Source of the DNA: Asterias amurensis
Taxonomy: Eukaryota > Echinodermata > Asteroidea > Forcipulatida > Asteriidae
NCBI RefSeq assembly: GCF_032118995.1
Contig: NC_092668.1
Coordinates: 10,457,501-10,521,500, forward strand
Reading direction: 5' to 3'
Length of the DNA stretch: 64,000 bases
In this document: positions 51,534-61,749 of the stretch, piece by piece
How the letters are laid out: every line of letters begins with the position of its first letter
Numbering within the stretch: the stretch's first letter is position 1
Program-made: the position numbers and the translations under genes
Notes under the pieces: generated by a model
Database searches by the model: none
Told to the model about the DNA's origin: nothing
The model's input: the letters and a program-made list of their open reading frames with translations, nothing else

Positions 51534-54500
51534 TAACGGCAACGGCAACCGCAACGGCAAGGGCAACGGCAACGGCAACGGCAACGGAAACGGCAACGGC
51601 AACGGCAACGACAACGGCCATGGCCAGTTTTCTCACTTGGTGTATCTCAACAACAACAACAAAACTTATGAAAAATTGAGCTCAATTGGTCGTCGAGGTT
51701 GCGAGGAATTAATGAAAAACACCATTGTCACACAAAATTGGGCAACGGCAACGGCAACCGCAACGGCAACCGCAACGGCAACCGCAACGGCAACGGCAAC
51801 GGCAACGACAACGGTAACGGCAACGGCAACCGCAACGGCACCGGCAACGGCAACGGCAACCGCAACGGCAACCGCAACGGCAACCGCAACGGCAACGGCA
51901 ACGGCAACGGCGACGGTAACGGCAACGGCAACCGCAACGGCAAGGGCAACGGCAACGGCAACGGCAACGGAAACGGCAACGGCAACGGCAACGACAACGG
52001 CCATGGCCAGTTTTCTCACTTGGTGTATCTCAACAACAACAACAAAACTTATGAAAAATTGAGCTAAATTGGTCGTCGAGGTTGCGAGGAATTAATGAAA
52101 AACACCATTGTCACACAAAATTGGGTGCTTTCAGATGTTTGGATTTCGAGACCTCAAAGTCTTAATCTGACGTCTCACAATGTTTTATACTATCAACAGC
52201 TCCCCATTACTCGTTACCAAGTAAGGTTTTGTACTGGGTGCGTTCGTTTAGCTTCCCCGGGTCGACCCCGGTGTGAGGCGTGTTTTTTTTTCCAGGACGA
52301 ACGTGTGCAGATAATTACCCACAATCGTCCTGGAAAAAAACCCGCCATACACCGGGGTCGACCCAGGGAAGCTAAACGAACGCACCCATAACTAATTACG
52401 TTGAGTAATTACCAATTGTGTCGACTGCCTTTTATGAGTTAATTTAAAATTGAACTTCGTAAGTGAAAGACAAAAATCAGTTATCAAGTTTATTTCCGAT
52501 GAGTCATTTTATTATTGTTGCATTTTAATCTGTTAAACTTTTGCACATAAGTGCTACTAGAAATGGTTTGATGAATAAATAACAAGAAGAAAGCTATCAT
52601 TCTTTGCAATCAACACGGACGCATATCTTAAGATCAGTCTAATCTCTTTGTGAACTCGAGCTCAGAAACCAGTAAGCTGTTAGTAAATGTGTATGTACCT
52701 GAATGGCTCCGTTGTTATCTTTGACGTGTTCATAGTCAGAGGACGATATCTTCTTGTACTTCACTTTGTATTCAGTCACACGCCAATTCCAGAAGGGGTC
52801 GTCGTGTCCCTGCGTGATGAGACCAGACACCACTGTACTCTCACCAAGGTCAACCTCAAACCAGGCATTAAGACCGTCAAGCCTTTGTTCAAAACACAAC
52901 AAAGAGTATACAACAACTTTAACAAAGTTTGCCATAAAGTTCGACAGAATTATTATTCGTTTATTGTTACTAAAAGCTTCATTGTTACTTAAAGGGAAGG
53001 TACACGTTTGGTAATTACTCAAAACAAATATTAACTTAAAAACTGACTTGGTAATGAGCATTGGAGAGCTGTTGATAGATTAAAACATTGTGGGAAACGA
53101 CTCCCTCTGAAGTAACGTAGTTTTTAAGAAAGAAGTAATTTCTCACTAAAATAATAAAAGACTTCTAGCTAGAAGTCTTTTATTCACATCTGAAAGCACA
53201 CAAATTCGTCCAACAAGGGTGTTTTTCTTTCATCATTTTCTCGCAACTTCGATGACCGATTGAGCCCAAATTTTCACAGGCTTGTTATGTGACACTGGTC
53301 TTTGACGATTACCAAACGTGTACAGTGCCTTTAAAATAGCACAAAGTGGTTATTATTATAGCTTATAAAGCATAACACACACAAAATAAAAAACAAAGCT
53401 CCGTTTATAACAATATCTTCGGTTATTTTTGGCAGACTTGTTTATAAAAATATACAAGTGCTTTTGATTCTCAAAGAATTTAAACAAACAACATTGTTAT
53501 ACCTCGGTAACAAACTGTGAAGTTTGATTGGTCGAGAACAAATCATGTGACGTGCAACAAAAACGCATGTTACATGGCTCGACGGGCCGGGTAACATGAA
53601 AAGTGTCGTACACCGGTGTACATTACCTTTATCGTTCACAGCGTTGGTCGATTTCCAGCGCTGTGTACGAAACAACCGCGGGTTCGAGGGAATTGTTTCT
53701 TGTTCGTCTGCCTATTAAACAATGAATTGTCCGTCGTAATAATTTTTGAAGATGACAACAGAACTTCGAGAAGAGGAATAACAATTATACAAAGGTATAA
53801 CAAAACAATTGATGCACGCTGTGACTGGGGTCCATGGGTATTGTACGCCCTCGAGTGGAAATGGCACGCTCGGCTTCGCCTTGGGTGCCATTTTCCCCGT
53901 CGGGTGTACAAAACGCCATGGACCCCGTCACAGCAACAATAATTGTAAAATTGTTTAGTTTGTTGGTGCAACAGATTATGCAATTACATGTTTTAATTAA
54001 AGAAAAGAAAAGTGTATTGTTGTAATTTTGGGGGTTGTTCTATTTAGTTAAGCTTTAACTTAATTATGTTTATATCATTGGCAGGTTTTTTTAAGGAAGT
54101 TGTGACCGGAATTTGTGTATGGTAATACACAAATGTCGTCGAGTAATACATACTTTGTATGCCAAGCCACTCCGTTCAGACGCCCATTCCCGGCAAAATA
54201 CGAACTCGATGCACTGATGCTCTCATCAGGAATGGTTCTATCTTCAAGACCCAAAGGCTCTGAAGTAGAACACTCGATACCTGGGATTTAAAATTATAAA
54301 TGGTAGAAAATTGTTATGCATTGAGACGCATTTCACGCATGAGTACGGCGCCCGAGGCTACAAGTGACGAACACATTTAATTTTGTTCCCTGAATTCTTC
54401 CAAATTGAACAAGCTTTATAAGAATGCCGTTCGAATTCACCTCGAAGGCAGTCAGAACGCTCCTTGAATGGTCACTAAATATGGTTGGAACGCAATGATT

Positions 54501-57464
54501 CAAACAGAATGCAGCGCGAAAATTAGTATTTTCATCAATCTCAGCCCAGCCACCATCGAGTATGGTCCTTTTCACAATTTTTTTCTTTTTTTTGCTTAAT
54601 TTTGCAGTTTATTTTAATGTTGGTATAATGTCAGCAATAACTAATTATGTTTTATCATGTGTGCTTATTTTTTCAGTGTCTTACCTTTTTGATCATCTTG
54701 ACATCCGAAGAATTCAAGCAGTCTTACTGCGATCTTATCCAGGTAGTAGGGCGCCCCCTGTTGGTATGACGCATTTTGAGCAGTCAGTCCGCCGAGTACA
54801 GCAGCATACTTGCATGGATCTTCGTAAGGTAAGACCCATTGGTGTGGATTGTTAGAGGTGACATCATACTTCAATCCGTTGTAGCAAGCTTGATGAGACG
54901 AGACTAGAGTAACACCTGAAATGAAACATTGTCGTGAGTTAGATGTTGGTGATATATAGCATTGCAGTTACTTTAAAGGGTATATGTACTTTTTCCTAAC
55001 AAAAAACACAATGTCCACAGATTTGCATTAAACTTACACAGTTTGAAGATTCTGATAGTAGAAAGCTTCCCTCGAAATTTTACTTACTGAGGTGCTGTAG
55101 TTTTTGAGAAATGAGTTATTAAAGTAATACTTTTCGTCTCAGTTTTAGCATGTAAAAACGTATTAACCAGTTATGCTATGGTTTTTGTATAATATCATAA
55201 CTGGTTAAGGGGATTTACTTGCAAAACTAATTTTGGTCTCATGAGACCAAACTTATTTTGTGAATTGTTTTACTCATTTCTCAACAACTACACAACCTTA
55301 GTTAGTAATATTTGAAGGGAAGCTTTCCACTATCATTATCTTCAAACTCTGTAAGTTTAATGTAAATCTGTGGACATTTTGAAAAAGTACCCAAATCCTT
55401 ATACCATAATGCAGCTGACTTTTTTAAAGCGGTTGAGTTATTATTATTTTTTTTTTTAATATACCGCATTGCATTCGATCAAAGTAACTATATCAAAATA
55501 AAGCTGCGAAGACGGGTGCCATGCGGTAGTTTCCATGTAACTACAGTCCCGGTCTTAATATAAAGGGAATGTATACGTTTGATATCACTCTTAAAATTAA
55601 TGGCAACACAAACCTTATGTTTAAAGACACTGGACACTATTGGTAATTGTAAAAGACCAGTCTTCTCACTTGGTGTATCTCAACATATACATAAAATAAC
55701 AAACCTGTGAAAATTTGAGCTCAATCGGTCATCGAACTTGCGAGATAATAATGAAAGTAAAAAAAAACACCCTTGTCGCACGAAGTTGTGTGCGTTTAGA
55801 TGGTTAATTTCGAGACCTCAAGTTCTAAATCTGAGGTCTCGAAATCAAATTGGTGGAAAATTACTTCTTTCTCGAAAACTGTCACTTCAGAGGGAGCCGT
55901 TTCTCACAATGTTGTATACCATCAACCTCTCCCCATTACTCGTCACCAAGTTAGGTTTTATGCTAATAATTATTTTGAGAAATTACCAATAGTGTCCACT
56001 GCTTGTAAAGACTACAGAAACCAAATGTATTTTGCATTTAATGCTGTGTACTGAGCGCAATGCTTCAGTAGGCCATAAATTGCGTAAACGGTAAGCCGGT
56101 GTGCCCCTCTAAGTGCTCTCTGATTTTTCCAAATTCTTTTGCGCGCCTTTATGTGCATTCATCGTTGGAGTATCCTTACAACAGACTTACACGATGCGTT
56201 TCTGTGCTATTGTGTCTAGGCACAACAGCGCAGAATTCGGCGATAACTAGAGCCATGGAATTGGGACACGCTCTTATTAAATCTGACCAATCAGCGACTA
56301 GCACTGGTATGCTTATTTATTAAAAGTAGTTACAAATAAAAAACGGTTAGCTCGGAATCATCAGAAACACGTTTTTTATGCTGCAAGGAAATTGATGGAG
56401 TTGAGATTAACAAAATACTCCATTGTGGTGTCTTTTTTTTTAATCAGCAACCTTGGCAATCATTTGCAGAAGCCACGTTCTGGCTTGGTGCTGGTTTAAT
56501 TTACAAACATTTAAGACCTCCAGGACAAATATTATTCCTTTTTTCACTGTGTAATTGTTCATACCCCCCCCCCCCCCCAAAAAAAAAAAAAAGGAAAAAA
56601 AAAAAGATCGCAATCCTTAAATAATTGTTTACGTCGAGCGGTACAAGTAGGAAGCAGTTTACACTAAATAGCTTATAATAAAACCCTCCTATTAGAAGGA
56701 AACGGAAAAAATATAGTGTTTTTCTCCTTTTTTCTTACCTCTTCTTCTTTCAGCTATTGGACTGTAGCTTAAAGGAACATGTTGCCTTGGTTTGGACGAG
56801 TTGGTCTATAACCGTTTTAAAAAATGTAAATGGTTGGAAAGATGTTTTAAAAGTAGAATACAATGATCCACACAAGTTTACCTCGAGATTGCGTGGTTTT
56901 CGTTTTACTGTGCGAACTAACACCATTTATGGCCGACCTTGTTAGTCGACGAGGTAAAAGGAAAACCGTGCAATTTCAAGGCATGTTTGTGTGGATCATG
57001 CATTCTACTTTTACAACATCTTTAAAAACGGTTACAAACGCCTTTCAAAGACCAACTCGACCGATTCAAGGCAACGTGTTCCTTTACAAAGATCACTACA
57101 TTATGTTCAAACCTTCACAATCATTGCTACCAAGGATTGAAGGGAGAAATTTCTATCAACTGACATTATAATAATAATTTAATAATTTATTGAACTTATT
57201 GTTGCGCTCTCTCCAGGACCAGCCTGTTCGAGAGCGCATAACAATTGAAAACAATTCCAGTCAAAAAATAAAATTAATAAGACTAGCGGGAAGTGTCATA
57301 CAGATTGACACAATGCTGCGACTGTCTCGTTAAGCGCGATCAACCTCTTCCTACCAATAGTTTAAAATCAATGCATCCTCTTTTAGACTCATACGTATGA
57401 AATAGTTTGATTACATACCTGACAATGCACACACCATCAGAATAGCCAGCGTTGTTTCATCCAT
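50784..57464 (-). CDS. Gene E: secreted discoidin (F5/8 type C) protein, five exons
   Basis: Exons in reading order: 57464-57419, 54915-54685, 54280-54154, 52882-52699 and 50930-50784, total 735 bases, 244 residues. The signal peptide is MDETTLAILMVCALS. The N-terminal module differs from C and D by HQW, DPCKY and TAQNASY but keeps all three Cys and the NAS site. The F5/8C domain runs from SIECSTSEPLGLEDRTIPDE to LLGCHIN, with WFEVDLG and GLITQG intact. The loop after ITQG is one codon longer (HDDPFWNW). The extra Cys of A and D after the LNG motif is His-Thr-Lys here. All splice sites and phases fit. Probably secreted; ligand unknown. Confidence 0.9.
51081..51620. repeat. GGCAAC hexanucleotide microsatellite, array 1
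   Basis: About 90 units of GGCAAC, with CGCAAC and GGTAAC variants, in gene E intron 4. False ORFs in many frames (NGNGNG, ATATAT, VAVAVA, LPLPLP). Confidence 0.97.
51741..52010. repeat. GGCAAC hexanucleotide microsatellite, array 2
   Basis: Separated from array 1 by about 120 bases of MITE sequence (51621-51740), which repeats after it at 52011-52130. The array and its flank were duplicated together. Confidence 0.95.
52011..52430. mobile_element. GGCAGTGGACACT-type MITE, broken by array and insertion
   Basis: It runs from 'ccagttttctcacttggtgt' to 'attgtgtcgactgcctttt'. The left end is replaced by GGCAAC units and the right part contains the element at 52236-52388. Confidence 0.72.
52236..52388. 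mobile_element. MITE with GGGTGCGTTCGTTTAGCTTC ends, complete copy
   Basis: Terminal inverted repeats GGGTGCGTTCGTTTAGCTTC and GAAGCTAAACGAACGCACCC, with inner 'gtcgaccccggtgt' / 'acaccggggtcgac' and 'tccaggacgaacgt' pairing. It is absent from the matching place in unit 1 (about 40950), so it inserted after the duplication. Confidence 0.88.
52699..52882 (-). CDS. Gene E exon 4
   Basis: Acceptor caaag|g, donor cag|gtacat. 184 bases. Confidence 0.9.
52990..53335. mobile_element. MITE related to the GGCAGTGGACACT type
   Basis: Duplicate of 41563-41935 with a short internal deletion near 53285. Confidence 0.75.
53819..53933. mobile_element. 115-bp hairpin element in gene E intron 3
   Basis: Identical in layout to 42419-42533. 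Confidence 0.75.
54154..54280 (-). CDS. Gene E exon 3
   Basis: Acceptor tcccag, donor aa|gtatgt. 127 bases. Confidence 0.9.
54685..54915 (-). CDS. Gene E exon 2
   Basis: Acceptor atttcag, donor g|gtaaga. 231 bases, N-terminal module. Confidence 0.9.
54975..55402. mobile_element. MITE with AAAGGGTATATGTAC ends
   Basis: Left 'aaagggtatatgtacttttt', right 'aaaaagtacccaaatccttt'-like. Inner pairs include 'gtccacagatttgcattaaac' against 'gtttaatgtaaatctgtggac' and a central 'ggtctcatgagacc'. In gene E intron 1. Confidence 0.78.
55622..56008. mobile_element. GGCAGTGGACACT-type MITE
   Basis: Left 'ttaaagacactggacactattgg', right 'accaatagtgtccactgcttgtaaa'. Confidence 0.82.
56009..56765 (-). other. 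Gene E intron 1 interior, no gene seen
   Basis: It contains 'gcgtaaacggtaagccggtgtg' also found at 16885, and C/A runs at 56565-56605. 56222-56307 on the plus strand is open between a tag and a gtatgc, but nothing else supports it as an exon. Confidence 0.4.
56773..57083. mobile_element. TTAA-type palindromic MITE, shortened copy
   Basis: TTAA at 56769-56772; the right side has decayed to TTAC. Ends AGGAACATGTTGCC and GGCAACGTGTTCCT. The centre is shortened. Confidence 0.8.
57419..57464 (-). CDS. Gene E exon 1 (signal peptide)
   Basis: ATG at 57464-57462, donor g|gtatgt. Confidence 0.88.
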
Positions 57465-57715
57465 TCTCGAACCCCCAACACCAGCTCAGCTTCTGGGCCT
57501 GGTTGATGCTTCGAGGTAGACGGATAACCGCCGGCACCTACCTGCTCAGAAGAGCGGAGTAAGCCAATCAGGAACGGACAACATCTTCGGCAGTGTGACG
57601 CAGTGGATTTTCATTGGTCAATATATTTGCTATAAACAGAGCAGGCTATACGTTGGTATCTTATTGCCATAGACGGGAGGTTTTCTTCAACAACAAGTTT
57701 CCGGAAGTAGCGCAG
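57465..57715 (-). promoter_or_regulatory. Conserved proximal 5' region of gene E
   Basis: Aligns with the regions upstream of C and D with moderate divergence. The ATTGG box and the AT-rich 'ggtcaatatatttgctataaac' are kept. Confidence 0.42.
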
Positions 57716-57922
57716 TCAGCTGAAAGACAGGCAACCTTGTTGTGTCATCGAACAATGTTTTGAAAGATCAGAGCGACTGAACTGCGGTAGCTTAATATCG
57801 ATTTTACATCGTAACAATGGTATCAATAGATCTTGATAAATAAGAGCCATTATTTGACAGGGTAAAACCTTCACATTGTACTGAGCATTCGGTATTTTGA
57901 TCAGCAATAGACACTCTCAGAT

Positions 57923-58164
57923 CTGGGCCCAATTTCATGGCTCTGCTTACTGCCAAATTCTGCGCTTACGATCACGATTCCCCGCTTACGTGCAAGCGCC
58001 GAATTTCTGCGTTAGCCTTGTAAGCGTAGAATGCCTAGTAAAGTGGAGTACGCACGCGCAGAAACAAAAATACGCCGCAAAAAAACACGTGAAATACGTT
58101 TGTCGTAAGCACATAATTCCCTGCTTCCGTAAGCGCCGATTCCAGAGCCATGAAAGTGGGCCCT
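57923..58164. mobile_element. GGGCCCAATTTCATGG-type MITE
   Basis: Left CTGGGCCCAATTTCATGGCT and right 'agccatgaaagtgggccctgg'. The interior has GCTTACG and CGTAAGC copies. Confidence 0.82.
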
Positions 58165-58679
58165 GGTGTCGTCATTTCTGATTCAGTAACTAGGCCAAGC
58201 ATAACATAGATATATGGGATATGGGGCATTGCATGTGAGATATTAATATTATTTGGTTTGCGATAACGGCATGTGTGTATCTACTTACCAGGTAGAGTTT
58301 GTTCTTGACAAGTCTTTAAATGTCTTTTTTTTTATATTCTATTACCGCGGAGTGAATTTTTGGAGAGACTTTTCAGTTCTGAAAAGAACTGTCCTGCTTC
58401 ATAACTACCTGGGCGGAAGGTAGAAAATCGATCGGGACTACTACTTTAGCTTGCAGTGGAACGTTTTTAACTTCACTTCCACGGAATGAGTTATTTGTGT
58501 TTGTTTTTGAGAAACAAAACATTTGGAGATTTTTACATTTTCTTAAATTGGTGAATTATATATATTTTTTTCTTTGCAAAAGTGCACTCAGAGTAATTAA
58601 ATCGGGGCGGGGGGGGGGGTATTCTCAAAGAAAGTAAATAAGAAAATGGGGGTCCAGCGTCCGATACGTATGGTGGCCC
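58165..58679. other. Spacer, no gene seen
   Basis: AT-rich with a G-run at 58604-58618. No supported coding region. Confidence 0.4.
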
Positions 58680-61600
58680 TGAAGGGACATCGCACATCGC
58701 AAATATCTTTGCAAATATTTGCGATGTCGCAAATATCTTTGCAAATATCTTTGCAAATATTTGCGATGTCGCAAATATCTTTGCAAATATTTGTGATGTC
58801 GAACATTTTATCGCATACCTTGTCGCATAGTTTGCATATTTGTGGCGAGAACGTTTTCAAGAGCGTAAACGGTTGTTTGGGTTCCAGCCTTCATTCCATT
58901 AACATGTACACACGGGTGGATAGTCGGATACAGTCCGCGCGTGTGTTTTTTTATGCCATTACAACTTGCACTAACCTTTAGTCAAGGCGCACGCGGCACA
59001 CCAGATAGCACGGACAGCCCCAAACATGTAACGCACGAAAAAAAAAACGCGAAGCGCCTTTACCAACTCGATAGGGCAACTTGCTGTGTACATAGAGCGT
59101 TTACGAATCGAAGGCTCAGGCTTGACGCTTCAGGCTTGGGATTTTCAGGCTCCGGCTCAGTGAGGCTCAGGCTTCACAATAAACAACATGGCGACGAAAT
59201 TGTTTCGAACACTTCGGCTTCACTGGCTAATAGGCTTCATGTGGCTCGCGTGGTGGATCATGGGGGAAATAATAATGCACGAGAACAAACGTGCGTCGTC
59301 TGCTTTGTGTGTGAGGCATTTATTTAATGATTTTGTAAAAGAAAACTTCAAAAAAACACCACCACAAAACACATAATCATACCATTTGTATTGTAACAAA
59401 CGCATATTCGCTTTCTGATGGTTTAATATTGTAAAAACACCTCAATAACTTGTAATAATTAAAGCAGCCCACTTTTTAGCTTCACTTGATTGAAAAATGA
59501 CTTATTTTAGAGAAAGCCAACGAATGATGGTTGTTTTCATCAATAACAAAACGGACCAAAAATGTTCTGAAAACATAGCTTTATTTTGTTGTAATATATG
59601 TCAACAACATGCCTTGCATTGAAACTGGAAAGCAGGGAAATTTCGAAATGTAAGTTGTTATTTGAAAACTAGAACATTCTTTTAGATTAAAAATAACATA
59701 CTCTGCTGATTATCAAGTAACAAACTGCATATAAGCTATACTGCACTACAATGAAAACTTTATTTTATCATAAATTGAGTTACTTTTAAACAAAAGAAGT
59801 ATCAATTTACAGCAACTGATTTTTTAAATAACTTTTTTAAGATTACAAAGACGGTGCTAATAAATAATTGTTTGTGTTCTCCCATTAGGCTGGGAAAATG
59901 TTAGGTGACTTAGCAACTTTTAATTTCATTGCAATTATGATGATCTCCACTTTAAAGTCAAGAAACAGGATTATTTCGTCAACTGTTAGGTTAGTATTTC
60001 GGAATTGTCAAGCTTTTTCTAACTGTATTTTTCAGCTGTAGAATAGTTGCTAATAAAAATTAGCAAATAAGGACAGGTCAGTTTGCTTTATGTTACTTTA
60101 CAGAGTTAGAATTGAGCTTTATATCTTTATCGACACTGGTGAAGTTTCTTCTGCTGAATCACAGGTGATATTTCCTCTACCGATGACTAAGCCTAAGCGA
60201 CTAGTGTGACAAGTGTCGAAGTGGAGACTATTGATTGCCTTGTCGAGTTACAAATACCATTTATCAACCACTCAGATAGTCGATGTGCTACCACTACAAA
60301 AACAGTCACGACAACTGCTTGGTGAACCAACAGGAGACTTTCTAGGACGATAGGTGGCAGCAGACTTACCTGGTAAAGCCATTGTTCTCAGAATTATGCG
60401 CAAGCTCAAAACTACGTAAACAATGGAAGTTTACCCGGTAAGTCTGCTGCCACCTAGCGTTGGAAAGTCTACTATGTACTTGTAGGCCTACATGATAAAA
60501 TAAAACATTGAAAGTTGATACAAGTAAGAATGTTGATGAATGCCAGTCCTCTTCTACAAAAAAGTTGGAATCCTTAATCCACAAGCAAAAGGTATTCTTC
60601 TAGCAAAGTCCCCCCACCCCAACACCCAACCCATATAGCCCCTGCTTGATAAGTTGATGCAGGTGTACATGTATCATCATTCATTCATTCATGGCTAATA
60701 TTTAAATTTATGTAATCATGTAACCTTTTTTAAGTTGCCAAGAAATGTATTTCCCTTCAGAAAACTCAAATTAATTACTAAATACCCGGTACATCACTCA
60801 GAAGTAAACAATATGAAATATTATTATTAAAAAAGTAGGCCTATACATTACAACAAAACATTTCTTGAAAAAGGGAACAAAGCGAAATATTTATAAGTAA
60901 CAACAGTGTGCAATGTAATGTTTATATAACAAAAAAACGGTTCAGCTTAAACGAAACCGCAATCTTTTTAACTAATATATATCACTATCCAGCTCTCGGC
61001 CTGGGGATTATATTTAAATAATAAACAACTTTCGTTTTTAATCAGCAGACAAGGAATTTGATGTCTGCAAACGAGAAATAAAACCATAAACAAGTTAAGA
61101 AGACAGGCCCTACTTTCACAAATATTATCCTGTCAAATAATTCCCTGAATGTAGCTTATCTTCATTAGTAAATGTTGAGAATAAAACCAAAAGACAATTT
61201 TCACGAATTAGATGCAGCACTAAGTGTATCGGCCACACGTACTTGTATCCGTCATTTTTAACGCGAAACAAATTATCATAAAATACATTTTATATCAAAA
61301 CTTACCTTAATGTCATTGATGCAAATTGTTCGCCTTCTCATGGGTGATATATCAGGTGAAGACTGTTGTTATTAATAGTAAAACGCCCTCAAAAGAGCGA
61401 AGTCTGTCAATTTTATTGAACGGTAACCGAGGATTTTAATGGCTGGCGCAAGAACAAGTTTTATCATCACGAATCTGACGTCATGAAGCCTGGAACCCAA
61501 ACAACCCTTTAGGCTCTTGAAAAATTTCTCGCCACAAATATGGAAACTATGCGACAAAGTATGCGACGAGGTATGCGTTAAAATGTTCGACATCACAAAT

Positions 61601-61745
61601 ATTTGCAAAGATATTTGCGACATCGCAAATAATAATCTGCAAAGATATTTGCGACATCGCAAATATCTGCAAAGATATTTGCGATATCGCAAATAATAAT
61701 CTGCAAAGATGTTTGCAAAGACATTTGCGAAGATATTTGCGACAT
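58680..61745. mobile_element. 3-kb DNA element with long inverted ends
   Basis: 58680-58900 and 61465-61745 are inverted copies. They share 'tttgtggcgagaa', 'gttgtttgggttccag' and 'aaatgttcgacat' in opposite orientation, and both tips carry tandem GCAAATATCTTTGCAAATAT units ending GCGATGTC. No transposase is recognisable between them; the interior is mostly AT-rich and non-coding. Exact borders and target duplication were not resolved. Confidence 0.65.
60335..60479. mobile_element. Short hairpin element inside the 3-kb element
   Basis: GACTTTCTAGGACGATAGGT with 'ggcagcagacttacc' is mirrored by 'ggtaagtctgctgccacct...gttggaaagtc'. About 145 bp. Confidence 0.78.
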
Positions 61746-61749
61746 CAGA

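Larger units (their letters stand above)
43472..54685. repeat. Tandem segmental duplication, unit 2
   Basis: Partner of 33983-43434. It is longer because of the 1.38-kb segment at 49139-50520, the larger GGCAAC arrays at 51081-52010 and the MITE at 52236-52388. Confidence 0.85.

Noticed and set aside
50940-52067. Long ORFs of Asn-Gly, Ala-Thr, Val-Ala and Leu-Pro repeats on both strands
   Set aside because: They are translations of the GGCAAC hexanucleotide array in gene E intron 4; open in nearly all frames.
56222-56307. Possible plus-strand exon between tag and gtatgc
   Set aside because: No homology, no partner exons, and it lies within an intron of gene E on the opposite strand.
59188-59376. 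Possible THAP-like fragment (CVRHLF...F) in the 3-kb element
   Set aside because: The spacing does not fit the C2CH pattern and the frame is only 62 codons.
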